NCBI GenBank assembly: GCA_021163005.1
Contig: JAGGXP010000041.1
Location: 1-33,251 of the forward strand
Direction of reading: 5' to 3'
DNA from: Candidatus Aenigmatarchaeota archaeon
GTDB taxonomy: Archaea; Aenigmatarchaeota; Aenigmatarchaeia; QMZP01; JAFGSV01
DNA: 33,251 nt
Shown here: positions 7,949 to 17,839 of the stretch, in pieces
How positions within the stretch are numbered: the first letter of the stretch is position 1
Layout of the letters: each line of letters opens with the position of its first letter
Made by a program: the position numbers and the translations under genes
Notes under the pieces: model-generated
What the model saw: only the letters and a program-made list of their open reading frames with translations
Told to the model about the DNA's origin: nothing
The model's database searches: none

Positions 7949-8937
7949 AGGAATTTCTTTATGCCGGGCATATCCCGCAGGCCGGCGGGAGGTCGGGCGC
8001 CCATCTGCTCCACCACCCTTGCGGCAACAGCAGAGCCTATGTTCCCGCAGGTTGTTATGTCCTTTTTTCTGATAAGTCCGTAAAGGAAGCCGGCGGCATA
8101 GAAATCACCCGCGCCCGTCGTGTCGACGACTTTGGCTTTCACAGGCTTTATGCGGATAGTGTCCTTTCCCCTCTTTTTGACGAGAGAGCCTTTGCTTCCT
8201 GTCTTCACGACAGCTATGCCGCAGAGCTCGGATATCCTTTCGACCGCTTCCTCAGGACCAAGGCATGTGAAAGCCATTGCCTCATCCTCATTGAAGAAAG
8301 CTATGTCAGCATACTTTTCTATGACATGCCTGAACAGGTCAAGGTTGTTCTCTACCAGAACAGAATCGGAGAGGTCTATGGATACCATCACGCCGTTCCT
8401 TTTTGCTGTCCTGAGGAGGTGAAGCGTTGGTTCCGTGAGTGCGTCATGTGCAATCACGTAGCCTTCGGTGTGGAAAATGCGGGAGCTTTTCAGGTCGTCT
8501 TCGACATCCCCAAGCTCTTCCTTCGTGATGGTGACAGCAGCGCCGAGGTTCACCACGAACGTCCTCTCCCCGTCAGACGTCACGAGATTTATCACAGTCC
8601 CTGTCTTGCTTCCGCTTGTGCGCTTCAGTGCGGATTTCACATTGTCCTCTATTATAATCTCCTCATAGAGGCTGCCGTATCTGTCATTGCCCAGCTTCCC
8701 GCACAGGACTGTTGAAGCGCCCAGCGATGCCGCAGCGAAGACAGTGTTAGCCGCAGAGCCCGCAGGAATGACTTTCTTTTCACTGCTGTCAAAGCGCCTG
8801 AGTACATCAGCCATCTTTGCCTCCTCGACGAGGTGGAACGTCCCCTTCCTCAGGTCAAGCTCCGCTATATGGCTTTCGTCAACCTTGATAAGAATGTCAA
8901 CGAGCGTGTTCCCGAAACCGAAGATATCATATGTCAT
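7945..8937 (-). CDS. PfkB-family carbohydrate/nucleoside kinase
   Basis: GFGNTLVDILIKVDE; PAGSAANTVFAAASLG; KPVKAKVVDTTGAGDFYAAGFLYGL. Confidence 0.9.
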   Translation of the reverse strand: MTYDIFGFGNTLVDILIKVDESHIAELDLRKGTFHLVEEAKMADVLRRFDSSEKKVIPAGSAANTVFAAASLGASTVLCGKLGNDRYGSLYEEIIIEDNVKSALKRTSGSKTGTVINLVTSDGERTFVVNLGAAVTITKEELGDVEDDLKSSRIFHTEGYVIAHDALTEPTLHLLRTAKRNGVMVSIDLSDSVLVENNLDLFRHVIEKYADIAFFNEDEAMAFTCLGPEEAVERISELCGIAVVKTGSKGSLVKKRGKDTIRIKPVKAKVVDTTGAGDFYAAGFLYGLIRKKDITTCGNIGSAVAARVVEQMGARPPAGLRDMPGIKKFL

Positions 8938-8986
8938 AAGGAAACTAATGGATGGATTTTAAAAATCTTTTCGGGATTTATTTATC

Positions 8987-9241
8987 ATGAAAAGGTACGT
9001 GCTTAACCCCGATACTGTGCCTTTAGATGTAGCACAACGTATACTCGACCGCGGGGCAGTGTACCCCGCTGAGCATTATCCGGTTGGCTTCGGAACACAT
9101 TACGATGGCTTCGTCCAGGAAGGGCGGCCTGATGTGCTGAACATTCTCGATTCAAGCGGCAGCTTCCAGGCGTATCCGGCTGCATGGTTCAGCGAGGTCG
9201 TACCGAAGGAGAACGGCTTTGAGCTGAAGCCGGTGGCATGA
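8987..9241 (+). CDS. Hypothetical protein, 84 aa
   Basis: Complete ORF starting shortly after an AT-rich intergenic gap. Confidence 0.55.
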   Translation: MKRYVLNPDTVPLDVAQRILDRGAVYPAEHYPVGFGTHYDGFVQEGRPDVLNILDSSGSFQAYPAAWFSEVVPKENGFELKPVA

Positions 9242-9266
9242 TTTTTATAGGGGTTGGGCGCCAATA

Positions 9267-9422
9267 ATGTCTATGCTTGAAAAATGCAGTGTCTGCGGGC
9301 GGAGGCTCAGGATAAAGGTTACCTGCGTGGAGACTGGGAAGCCCATGTGCAAGAAATGCTGCGAGCTTCACAACGAAAACTGCCAGTACCATTTGTTCTG
9401 CTGGAACAGCATGCAGCTATGA
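9267..9422 (+). CDS. 51-aa Cys-rich zinc-binding protein (MSMLEKCSVCGRRLRIKVTCVETGKPMCKKCCELHNENCQYHLFCWNSMQL)
   Basis: CxxC and CxxCC pairs; below the ORF-track length cut-off; ends inside the 3' end of nadA (convergent). Confidence 0.6.
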   Translation: MSMLEKCSVCGRRLRIKVTCVETGKPMCKKCCELHNENCQYHLFCWNSMQL

Positions 9423-10322
9423 CAGTTCGAGCATCCTTTCTATTGAGATAAGTGCTTTCTTCCTTACGTCTTCCGGCACATTTACCTCATGCCTCATCTC
9501 TCTGAGGGCCAGCAGAACCTTAGAGAGGTCTGTCTTCTTCATGTTCGGGCAGACGGCTGTCCCGGAAGCCGGGTAAAATTTCTTCCCCGGGATTTCCCTT
9601 GAAAGCCTGTATGCCATCTCTTTCTCAGTTGCTATGATGAACTCATCCGCGGGAGATTCCTTTGCATAGGACACCATGCCGCCGGTGCTCGTGACTGCGT
9701 CAGCCATTGAAATAACAGCAGGCAGACACTCCGGATGGGCCAGCACCTTTGCACCCGGATGCAGCTTCTTCTGCATCGCGACGTGCTCGGGAAATATCTT
9801 CTGATGGGTCGGACAGTAACCAGCGGCTGTTATCACCTGCTTTCCTGTCCTCTTCCTTATGTAGTCAGCCATGTTGCGGTCGGGGACGAATATCACCTTT
9901 CCGGAATCAAGGAAGTTGACCACCTCTTCCATGTTCGAGGACGTGCAGCATATGTCAGCTATTGCCTTGACCTCAGCATCTGTATTCACATACGCCACCA
10001 CAGGCACGCCGGGGTTCTCGTTCCTGAGCTTCCGCACCGCCTGAACTGAGGACATCGCAGCAAGCGGGCATCCGGCATGAGGATCCGGTATAAGGACCTT
10101 CTTCTCAGGCGAGAGTATCTTGGCGGTTTCGGCCATGAACATCACACCGCAGAAAACGATTACATCAGCGTCCGTTTTCGCCGCCTTTCTCGCAAGGCCG
10201 AGTGAATCGCCTACATAATCGGCGATGTCCTGCACTTCCGGAATCTGGTAGTTGTGCGCAAGTATGACTGCATTCCTCTTCTTCTTGAGTTCCCCTATCT
10301 CATTACGAATGCTTCCGGCCAT
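9417..10322 (-). CDS. nadA: Quinolinate synthase A
   Basis: ILAHNYQIPEVQDIADYVGDSLGLARKAAKTDADVIVFCGVMFMAETAKILSPEKKVLIPD; CCTSSNMEEVV. Confidence 0.95.
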   Translation of the reverse strand: MAGSIRNEIGELKKKRNAVILAHNYQIPEVQDIADYVGDSLGLARKAAKTDADVIVFCGVMFMAETAKILSPEKKVLIPDPHAGCPLAAMSSVQAVRKLRNENPGVPVVAYVNTDAEVKAIADICCTSSNMEEVVNFLDSGKVIFVPDRNMADYIRKRTGKQVITAAGYCPTHQKIFPEHVAMQKKLHPGAKVLAHPECLPAVISMADAVTSTGGMVSYAKESPADEFIIATEKEMAYRLSREIPGKKFYPASGTAVCPNMKKTDLSKVLLALREMRHEVNVPEDVRKKALISIERMLELS

Positions 10323-10488
10323 CTCTATTTTTCCTGCGCCGCGGATTTAAAGGTTTGCGCCGAAGGGACGTTTTTCGACGTCAGGCTGGTTAATTGACCG
10401 GCTCACAGCGCTTCTTTGACATCAGGTAACATTCGGGCAGCACGAAATGCAGCGCAAATGTAAAAGCACCAAGCGCAAAGAATAATAC

Positions 10489-11472
10489 ATGATTGTGGCA
10501 GTTACAGGGACTCCGGCAACAGGGAAAAGCTCGTCTTCAAGTATGCTTGCAGGCATGACGGGCTGGAAGCTTGTCAGTCTCAATGAGCTTGCAGAAAGGA
10601 AGCGGCTTTACAAGGGATATGACAATGAGAGGGGATGCAAAATCGTCGACACAGCGGCCTTAAGAAGGGAGATATCGTCCATGCAGAAGGAAGGCGGCAA
10701 CCTGATAATAGAGTCACATTACGCCCACGAGATGCCTTCAGACCTGGTAATAGTCCTCACGGCAGGGCCCGGCGAACTGAGAAAACGGGCCGGGGAAAAG
10801 GGCTGGGAATTCCGCAAAACCGAGGAGAATGTCATGGCCGAGATAATGGAGGTGTGCAAGACAGAGGCGCTCGAGCTCGGGAAGACCGTAAGAGTCGTGG
10901 ACACTACCGGTTCCGGCAAAAAGGAAACAGCAGAATCCATGGCAAAAATAATGGAGGAGGAGGGTCTCTGGATAAGGAAGGACCTGAAGATACCCGCGTC
11001 TGTCCACGAGGAGCTCCGCGAGCCCTATGGAAAACTGTTCAAAAACATATCAGGAGCTCTCAGATACACGCGCGGAAGGAGCATAGCCACTGTCGGCGAC
11101 ATGGTCAGTTATGAAACACTTAAGGCAGGAATAAAGCCCGGCATTGTGATAATAGACGGGCGCATAAAGAGGAACCCGTCCAACAGGAAGATTGATGCTG
11201 GCGGGAAGGAGATTCCTGCTGAAAATCCGACCGGTTATATTACAGCAGACATGTTTTCCAGAATCTGCGAAGCGCTTTCAGGCCCAAAGCCCGTGATGGT
11301 CCGCGTGAAAGGCGAGGAGGACATGGCTGTCCTTCCGCTGATGCTGTTCGGCAGAGAAGGGCTTCGTATCATATACGGTCTCTTCGATAAAGGCGTCTGT
11401 GTAGTCAGCGTTGACAAAAACACAAGAAAGGCTGCAAGGAACATACTGAAAAAGATATCATCCTCCCAATAA
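10489..11472 (+). CDS. Fusion: AK6/Fap7-like adenylate kinase + GTP-dependent dephospho-CoA kinase (DUF359-type)
   Basis: N-term VTGTPATGKSS, IESHYAHEMPSDLVIVL, KTEENVMAEIMEV; C-term LREPYGKLFKN, IATVGDMVSYETLKAGIKPGIVIIDGRIKR, VKGEEDMAVLPLMLFG, IIYGLFDKGVCVVSV. Confidence 0.85.
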   Translation: MIVAVTGTPATGKSSSSSMLAGMTGWKLVSLNELAERKRLYKGYDNERGCKIVDTAALRREISSMQKEGGNLIIESHYAHEMPSDLVIVLTAGPGELRKRAGEKGWEFRKTEENVMAEIMEVCKTEALELGKTVRVVDTTGSGKKETAESMAKIMEEEGLWIRKDLKIPASVHEELREPYGKLFKNISGALRYTRGRSIATVGDMVSYETLKAGIKPGIVIIDGRIKRNPSNRKIDAGGKEIPAENPTGYITADMFSRICEALSGPKPVMVRVKGEEDMAVLPLMLFGREGLRIIYGLFDKGVCVVSVDKNTRKAARNILKKISSSQ

Positions 11473-11501
11473 ATTAAAAGACTTGCCCCAATTATTAAAC
11501 T

Positions 11502-12341
11502 ATGTTAAGGACATTCATACTGTTTTTGACGCTGACGGTAATACTTCTGGCAGTCGGTTTTGTGTTAGGCGGCATAGCAGGCATGACAGGTGCCCTGATT
11601 TTTGCGGGCTTCATAAACTTCTTTTCATACTGGTACTCAGACAAAATCGTGCTCCGGCTTTACGGGGCTACGAAGACGCTTGACGAGGGGCTGAAGGAAA
11701 CGGTCAGAAAGCTGGCGAATGAGGCAGAGATTCCTGTCCCGGAGATATACATAATACCGAGTGAGCACCCGAATGCATTTGCCACGGGCAGGAACCCGGA
11801 GCATTCTGCTGTTGCCATAACGCGCGGGCTGACAAAGCTTACGAAAAGCGAGCTTGAGGGCGTGATAGCCCACGAAATAGCGCACATAAAGCACAGGGAC
11901 ACGCTTGTCCAGACAGTGGCAGCCACGCTTGGCGGAGCCATATCCTACCTCGCCATGATAGGATACTGGAGCCTTTTCCGCAGGGACGGCAACAGGGACG
12001 GCGCAGGCATGCTGATAGGTATTGTGCTTATAGCCATCTTCGCCCCGCTTGCGGCCACGCTGATAAAGCTCGCGATTTCAAGGCGAAGGGAATACGCGGC
12101 CGACCATGAAGGCGCGCTCCTGACCAGAAACCCGGGCGCCCTTGCGACAGCGCTCATGAAGATATCAGAAGATACCAGCCACAGCAGGATACACGGAAAC
12201 TCTGCCACGTCCCATATGTGGATAGTCAACCCCTTCAGGAGTGACTGGTTCACAGGCATGTTCTCAACACACCCGCCAATAAAAAGAAGAATAGCCAAGC
12301 TTGAAAGGATGACAGGAAAGTTTGGTGGTGAAAATGAATGA
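11502..12341 (+). CDS. htpX: HtpX-type membrane zinc metalloprotease
   Basis: TM N-term; VIAHEIAHIKHRDTLVQTVAATLGG; AISRRREYAADHEGALLT. Confidence 0.95.
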   Translation: MLRTFILFLTLTVILLAVGFVLGGIAGMTGALIFAGFINFFSYWYSDKIVLRLYGATKTLDEGLKETVRKLANEAEIPVPEIYIIPSEHPNAFATGRNPEHSAVAITRGLTKLTKSELEGVIAHEIAHIKHRDTLVQTVAATLGGAISYLAMIGYWSLFRRDGNRDGAGMLIGIVLIAIFAPLAATLIKLAISRRREYAADHEGALLTRNPGALATALMKISEDTSHSRIHGNSATSHMWIVNPFRSDWFTGMFSTHPPIKRRIAKLERMTGKFGGENE

Positions 12342-13011
12342 GGCCCGTAAAAAAGGGATACATATAGGTCTCATACCAGATGGCAATCGCAGGTATGCAA
12401 TAAAGCACGGAAAGCCTGTCATACAGGGGCATATAGAGGGCGCCAAGAAGATAGAGAAGTTCATGGAATGGTGCGCCGAGCATCCAGAGATAAAGATGAT
12501 ATCCATTTTCGCGCTTTCCACTGAGAACCTGAAGAGGCCCAAGGACGAGATGGATGCGCTGTGGAGCGTCTACAGCGATGAGCTGAAGAAGCTGCTCAAA
12601 GACCCCAAAGTGAAAAACAAGAAGCTGAATGTCCGCGTGCTTGGCGACAAGGGGACATGGAGTTCGGATGTCAGGGAGACTGCCAAGGAGCTTTACAATT
12701 CCACAAAGAGCTACTCGAGGATGATTCTCAACATAATGCTCGCATACGGCTCAAAGCTCGAGCTCAGGCAGGCTGTCAAGGAGATGCTGAAGAAGCCGTT
12801 CATGAAGCTCGACAAGGCGCTCTATGTCAAGGAGCCGCTGGACCTTGTCATAAGGACAGGCAACCAGCACAGGCTGAGCAACTTCATGCTCTACCAGGCA
12901 AGCTATGCCGAGATTTACTTCTGCGATAAGATGTGGCCCGAGTTCACAAGAAAGGACTTCGAGAGGATACTTGAATGGTACAAAGAACAGCAAAGGAAGT
13001 TCGGAAAATGA
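12334..13011 (+). CDS. uppS: cis-Prenyltransferase (undecaprenyl/polyprenyl diphosphate synthase)
   Basis: HIGLIPDGNRRYA; IFALSTENLKRP; LDLVIRTGNQHRLSNFMLYQASYAEIYF; overlaps htpX end. Confidence 0.93.
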   Translation: MNEARKKGIHIGLIPDGNRRYAIKHGKPVIQGHIEGAKKIEKFMEWCAEHPEIKMISIFALSTENLKRPKDEMDALWSVYSDELKKLLKDPKVKNKKLNVRVLGDKGTWSSDVRETAKELYNSTKSYSRMILNIMLAYGSKLELRQAVKEMLKKPFMKLDKALYVKEPLDLVIRTGNQHRLSNFMLYQASYAEIYFCDKMWPEFTRKDFERILEWYKEQQRKFGK

Positions 13012-13024
13012 ATGTGTGAGGGCA

Positions 13025-14992
13025 TCAGCCCTCTTTGAATCCCACTGCCTTCTTGAGCTCGTCGACGCATTCGGGGTTCATGAGCGTGCTGAGGTTTCCC
13101 ATGTCGGGGTCGTTCTTCACGAGGCTCCTCAGTATCCTGCGCATTATCTTCCCTGACCTGGTCTTCGGGACGTCGTCGACGAAGTAGATTTCATGCGGCC
13201 TTGCAGTGGGCCCTATCATGCTGTCGACGTGCTTCACTATCTCCTTTTTGAGCCCGTCAGATGCCTTTGACGGGTCCTTCAGCATCACGAAGGCTATTGG
13301 CACCTCGCCCTTTATGTCGTGCGGCTTCGGGACAATTGCGGATTCCCTGACAAGCGGGTGCTCGTTTATGGCATTTTCCAGCTCAGCTGTGGACAGCCTG
13401 TGGCCGGCGACCTTCATGGTGTCGTCAACACGGCCTGTAACCCTTATTGTGTCAAACTCCCTCCTGACAGCGCCGTCGCTCGTGTCGTAGTAGCCCGGGA
13501 ACCTTGACCAGTAGGTCTCGACGAACTTCTTCTCGTTCTTGTAGACTCCCCTGAGCATGCCGGGTGCGAAAGGCGGGACCTGGGCAAGGTAGCCCGACTG
13601 GCCCTCCTCGACCTCATTGCCTGCCTCGTCAAGCAGTATATGCTTCGTTCCGGGGAACATCCTTCCGGCAACAGTCGGTATGAACGGCCCGACACCGGGA
13701 AGCGAGTTTATCAGCGTGCCGCCTGTTTCTGTCTGCCACCAGGTGTCTATTACCGGGCAGCATCCACCGCCTATGGTGTTGAAGTACCACAGCCATGCCT
13801 CCTCGTCTATGGGCTCGCCTACTGTTCCAAGGATTCTCAGCGAGCTCAGGTCGTACTTCTTCGGCCACTGGTCGCCGAACTTTATGAACATGCGTATGGC
13901 TGTCGGTGCTGTATAGAACACTGTGACCTTCTGCTCTTCTATGGTCTTCCACCATCTTCCCGCATCCGGGTAGTCAGGAGCGCCCTCAAACATGAGCACC
14001 TTGACGCCGTTGAGCAGCGGGCCGTAGCATCCGTAGGTGTGGCCTGTCACCCAGCCGACATCAGCAGTGCACCAGAACAGGTCGTCGTCGTGCAGGTCGA
14101 AGTCCAGCTTTGTGGTCCAGTACGCCTGCGTCAGGTACCCCCCTGTGTCGTGGACTATGCCCTTCGGCTTCCCTGTGGTGCCGCTCGTGTAAAGAAGGAA
14201 CAGCGTTTCATTGCTCTCCACGAACTCCGGTTCGCAGTAGTCGTCAGCATCCCTGAGAAGCTCATGGTACCATATGTCCTTCTTCTCATCCCAGGCAACA
14301 TCAAGTCCGGTCCTTTTCACGACAATTACATGCTCAACGCTCGGAGCTGATGCGCCTATGTCAGCGTTCTTCTTCAGGTCAAGGGGCTTCCCCCTCCTGT
14401 AGTATCCGTCTGCTGTGATTATGACCTTGGATTCCGCGTCCTCGACCCTGTCCCTGAGCGACTCGCCGCTGAATGCCGAGAAGCAGACGCTGTGAACGGC
14501 GCCCAGCCTCGCCGTAGCAAGCATTGAGACCACGACCTCTGGTATCATGGGAAGGTAAATGGAAACCTTGTCACCCTTCTTCACGCCCAGTTTCTTCATG
14601 GCGCCCGCGAGCCTGTTGACTTCATCATAAAGCTGCTTGTATGTGTATGTCTTTGGTTTCTCGTCTGTGGGCTCCGGCACCCATACAAGGGCTTCCTTGC
14701 CGCCGTTGCCTGCCTTCACATGCCTGTCAAGAGCGTTGTAAGAGGCGTTTATCTCACCGCCCAAAAACCATTTGAATTTCCACGGCTTGTCCTTGTCCTG
14801 CTCATACCCGGTCTGCCATTTCTTATGCCACTCAAGTGCTTCCTCTGCCCTTTTCTCCCAGAACTTTACAGGATCGGCCTTTCCCTCCTCGTAGAACGAC
14901 TCGTCAGAGAGCCATGCCCTCTTCTTCATCTCATCCGATGGCCAGAAAACATTCTTGTTTTCCTTGTCTTCAACAACCCACTTAGTTGACAT
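13025..14992 (-). CDS. acsA: Acetyl-CoA synthetase (AMP-forming)
   Basis: TLFLLYTSGTTGKPKGIVHDTGGYL; DTWWQTETGG; KTRSGKIMRRILR. Confidence 0.96.
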   Translation of the reverse strand: MSTKWVVEDKENKNVFWPSDEMKKRAWLSDESFYEEGKADPVKFWEKRAEEALEWHKKWQTGYEQDKDKPWKFKWFLGGEINASYNALDRHVKAGNGGKEALVWVPEPTDEKPKTYTYKQLYDEVNRLAGAMKKLGVKKGDKVSIYLPMIPEVVVSMLATARLGAVHSVCFSAFSGESLRDRVEDAESKVIITADGYYRRGKPLDLKKNADIGASAPSVEHVIVVKRTGLDVAWDEKKDIWYHELLRDADDYCEPEFVESNETLFLLYTSGTTGKPKGIVHDTGGYLTQAYWTTKLDFDLHDDDLFWCTADVGWVTGHTYGCYGPLLNGVKVLMFEGAPDYPDAGRWWKTIEEQKVTVFYTAPTAIRMFIKFGDQWPKKYDLSSLRILGTVGEPIDEEAWLWYFNTIGGGCCPVIDTWWQTETGGTLINSLPGVGPFIPTVAGRMFPGTKHILLDEAGNEVEEGQSGYLAQVPPFAPGMLRGVYKNEKKFVETYWSRFPGYYDTSDGAVRREFDTIRVTGRVDDTMKVAGHRLSTAELENAINEHPLVRESAIVPKPHDIKGEVPIAFVMLKDPSKASDGLKKEIVKHVDSMIGPTARPHEIYFVDDVPKTRSGKIMRRILRSLVKNDPDMGNLSTLMNPECVDELKKAVGFKEG

Positions 14993-15041
14993 AACATCAC
15001 TCCTAATTAATTAAAGATTAATATAATTCGGAAAAGGGCTT

Positions 15042-15401
15042 TTATTTGTTACGTTCGGACCGCCTTCCCTTCTCCTTCCACATCTGAAGAAGGTCCAGAA
15101 AATCGTCGAAGCGCAGCACCACAAAAGGCGGGGTCCGGGTGAAGTTGAACACGAGGAAATCCTGCGTGCCTTTGGCAAGCTCCGTAATTTCGCCTTCGGG
15201 GAACGAGACGTACTTCTTGGCCTTGGTGGTCTTGGCCTTCCCGAAGAACTTGTTCTCGACTATGATGTCTGTGTTCGGTATGTCCTTTTCGCCTTCAGGT
15301 CTCTGCCTGCCCGACAGCGGCACTCTCCTTGCATCAAAACCGGCAGCAACAAGCTTGTCCTTGACGAGATGCTCGAAGCGGCGTCCTCTGGCATAACTCA
15401 T
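15042..15401 (-). CDS. Hjc-like Holliday-junction resolvase / PD-(D/E)XK nuclease
   Basis: YARGRRFEHLVKDKLVAAGFDARRVPLSGRQ...DIPNTDIIVENKFFG matches the RRxE...SG...D...E-x-K layout. Confidence 0.6.
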   Translation of the reverse strand: MSYARGRRFEHLVKDKLVAAGFDARRVPLSGRQRPEGEKDIPNTDIIVENKFFGKAKTTKAKKYVSFPEGEITELAKGTQDFLVFNFTRTPPFVVLRFDDFLDLLQMWKEKGRRSERNK

Positions 15402-15428
15402 GAAACATAATTGTCAGGCATCGTTTAA

Positions 15429-16178
15429 ATGTTGGCTGCACAAAAACTGTTTATGGGCAGGATAACCAGCGCTCTCATACTAATCAACATAGCTGTGTTC
15501 CTTCTCGTGTTCAGCATGCCTGATGCACTGATGGAGAATACATTCTCAGCATTCCAGTTCTCATCTTCAGGCTTTCTGGAGGTCTGGCGCTGGCTTACAT
15601 CAATGTTCCTGCACGCGAGCGCTTCCCACATATTCTTCAACATGCTGGCGCTCTACTTCTTCGGCAACGCCATAGAGGATGAGATAGGGGCCAGGCGCTT
15701 CCTGCTCATATACTTCCTTTCAGGCGTCGCCGGAAACCTTGCGTACGGGCTGACCAGCGCTGTTCCCGCTGTAGGAGCCTCGGGATGCATATTCGGTATC
15801 ATGGGAGCGGCCATGCTGATGAAGCCGAAGGAGATGATAAACATGTATGTTTTTCCCCTGCCTCTCGGCGTCATAGCGATGCTGTACGTGCTGACGCAGG
15901 CGGCGCTTGCAGCTGTCCCCGTGAATGAGATGGGCATAGCGTACATGGCGCATATCGGGGGACTGGCTGCCGGCTCGCTGATTATGTTATATTCTGAGCC
16001 GAAGAATTCGGCAAAGGGTGTGCTCGTGCTTGCCGGCCTCGGAATACTGATGCTGGTATTGTGGCCTTTCGTGGGCCTGCTCGTGGGCATAGGCCAGCTG
16101 GTGCTCGGCTTCTTTGACTTCGTGGTGGGCATTGTTCTTTACGGGACAGCAAAGCTGCTCCTGTCATGGCTCTGGTAG
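15429..16178 (+). CDS. Rhomboid family intramembrane serine protease
   Basis: HIFFNMLALYFFG; VGASGCIFGIMGA; MAHIGGLAAG. Confidence 0.9.
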   Translation: MLAAQKLFMGRITSALILINIAVFLLVFSMPDALMENTFSAFQFSSSGFLEVWRWLTSMFLHASASHIFFNMLALYFFGNAIEDEIGARRFLLIYFLSGVAGNLAYGLTSAVPAVGASGCIFGIMGAAMLMKPKEMINMYVFPLPLGVIAMLYVLTQAALAAVPVNEMGIAYMAHIGGLAAGSLIMLYSEPKNSAKGVLVLAGLGILMLVLWPFVGLLVGIGQLVLGFFDFVVGIVLYGTAKLLLSWLW

Positions 16179-16217
16179 CACAGAAAAGCAGATTAATATG
16201 AAATGCAAAAATTATTC

Positions 16218-16472
16218 ATGCCTGAAAAGGTTCTTATTGGAAAGATAGCCCACTACTTCAGCAAGATAGGCGTCGCCGTCATAGAGCTTTCCGCTCCTCT
16301 GAGTCTGGGAGACACGATATCCATAGAAGGTCCGACAACCAGCTACAAGCAGAAGGTGGAAAGCATGCAGATTGAACACAAGCCCATCACTGAAGCAGAG
16401 GCAGGCCAGTCAGTCGGCATGAAGGTTGATGAGAAGGTCAGGGAAGGAGACCAGGTCTTCATTGAGAAGTAA
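16218..16472 (+). CDS. Small stand-alone EF-Tu domain-II-like protein
   Basis: EKVLIGKIAHYFSKIGVAVIELSAPLSLGDTISIEG...QIEHKPITEAEAGQSVGMKVDEKVREGDQVF. Confidence 0.75.
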   Translation: MPEKVLIGKIAHYFSKIGVAVIELSAPLSLGDTISIEGPTTSYKQKVESMQIEHKPITEAEAGQSVGMKVDEKVREGDQVFIEK

Positions 16473-16501
16473 GGCACGATGAGAAGAAGCCCTTCTTGCA
16501 G

Positions 16502-17488
16502 TTATCTTTGCATCCAGGGAATTTCTGACTCGTCCGTCCTCCATCTCGGCAGCACTTCGGGTTCGGAGCCGAGCGGCTTCTGTCCGTTTTTGTGCGCGAG
16601 AATGCCTGTCCATGCAATCATCGCGCCGTTGTCGCCTGAATATTCCAGAGGCACGGCAGCTGACTTTGCACCCCTTTCGGAGCACATGATGCCGATCATC
16701 TCCTGAAGTCTCTTGTTGGCTGCAACACCGCCCGTGAGCAGGACCTCGCTCTTTCCTGTATGAGCGAGCGCCCTCTCTATGACTTCTGTCACCATTGAGA
16801 ACATGCTCTCCTGCAGGGAGAAGCATACATCATTAAGCGGCTCGCCTGAATTGAGCTTCTTGGCAGCCTCTGTCACTATTCCGGAAAACGACAGGTCCAT
16901 GCCCTTCACAACATATGGCATGCCTGTCCACCTGCCCTTTGCAGCAAGCTCTTCTATCTTCGGCCCGTGCGGAAACTGCAGGCCTGCTGCCCTTCCGAAC
17001 TTGTCCAGGGCGTTGCCTATGCCTATGTCCTGTGTTTCGCCGAATATCCTGTACCTTCCGGCAGTATACGCTATTATCTGCGTGTTCGCGCCTGACACGT
17101 AAAGCGTCACAGGGTCCTTCAGTTTCGTCATGAGCCTGCCTATCTCTATGTGGGCCACGCAGTGGTTGACGCCCATAAGAGGCTTCTTCAGCTTCGCGGA
17201 CAACTCTGCTGAATAGTTCATTCCCGCGTAAAGGCATGGCGGCAGGCCCGGTCCCTGTGAGACCGCCAGAGCGTCTATGTCCCTTTCGGAAATTCCGGCT
17301 TCTGAAAGCGCCTGACCCATAACGCTTTCGGCTACGTCCTCGTGATGCTTCCTCGCCTGCATCGGCACTATGCCCCAGCCTGCCTTCGGCTTGTAGGTGT
17401 CCCTGACGTTTGCGAGAATGTTTCCGTTTTCGTCGCAGATGCCCACGCCGAATGTGTGGGCAGTCGTCTCTATGCCAGCGCAAATCAT
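16502..17488 (-). CDS. kae1: Kae1/TsaD family tRNA threonylcarbamoyltransferase
   Basis: GIETTAHTFGVGI; VNHCVAHIEIGR; GPGLPPCLYAGMNYS; VLLTGGVAANKRLQ; RWRTDESEIPW. Confidence 0.95.
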   Translation of the reverse strand: MICAGIETTAHTFGVGICDENGNILANVRDTYKPKAGWGIVPMQARKHHEDVAESVMGQALSEAGISERDIDALAVSQGPGLPPCLYAGMNYSAELSAKLKKPLMGVNHCVAHIEIGRLMTKLKDPVTLYVSGANTQIIAYTAGRYRIFGETQDIGIGNALDKFGRAAGLQFPHGPKIEELAAKGRWTGMPYVVKGMDLSFSGIVTEAAKKLNSGEPLNDVCFSLQESMFSMVTEVIERALAHTGKSEVLLTGGVAANKRLQEMIGIMCSERGAKSAAVPLEYSGDNGAMIAWTGILAHKNGQKPLGSEPEVLPRWRTDESEIPWMQR

Positions 17489-17539
17489 GTGAAATACTTG
17501 CTTATCTGTTTTAAAATCTTTCCGTGGTTATTTTAGAGC

Positions 17540-17836
17540 ATGGACAGCGTTTATGAATCGAGAAAGCTCCGCAGGCTGCTTAACGGTCTGGGTCCCTCGG
17601 ATGAGGTCGTGGTGACAACAGGCATAAGCCCGCAGACAGAAGAATCTGTCTATTCGTGGGTGACTGTCTATGTGAACGGGAAAAGCAGAAAATTCGAAAC
17701 ATACAGGCTCGAGAACCCGGCTGTGACGCAGGGAAACGCGAGAAATGCAGCAACAGCAGAAGCTGTGAGATTTTCGGGATACATAAAGAACGAATGCCGC
17801 AGCAAAGGCGCCAGCGTCATGGACGCAGACATCTGA
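17540..17836 (+). CDS. Hypothetical protein, 98 aa
   Basis: Complete ORF, no recognised motif. Confidence 0.5.
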   Translation: MDSVYESRKLRRLLNGLGPSDEVVVTTGISPQTEESVYSWVTVYVNGKSRKFETYRLENPAVTQGNARNAATAEAVRFSGYIKNECRSKGASVMDADI

Positions 17837-17839
17837 AAA

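Noticed and set aside
13640-14350. 236-aa plus-strand ORF
   Set aside because: Antisense to acsA, low-plausibility composition
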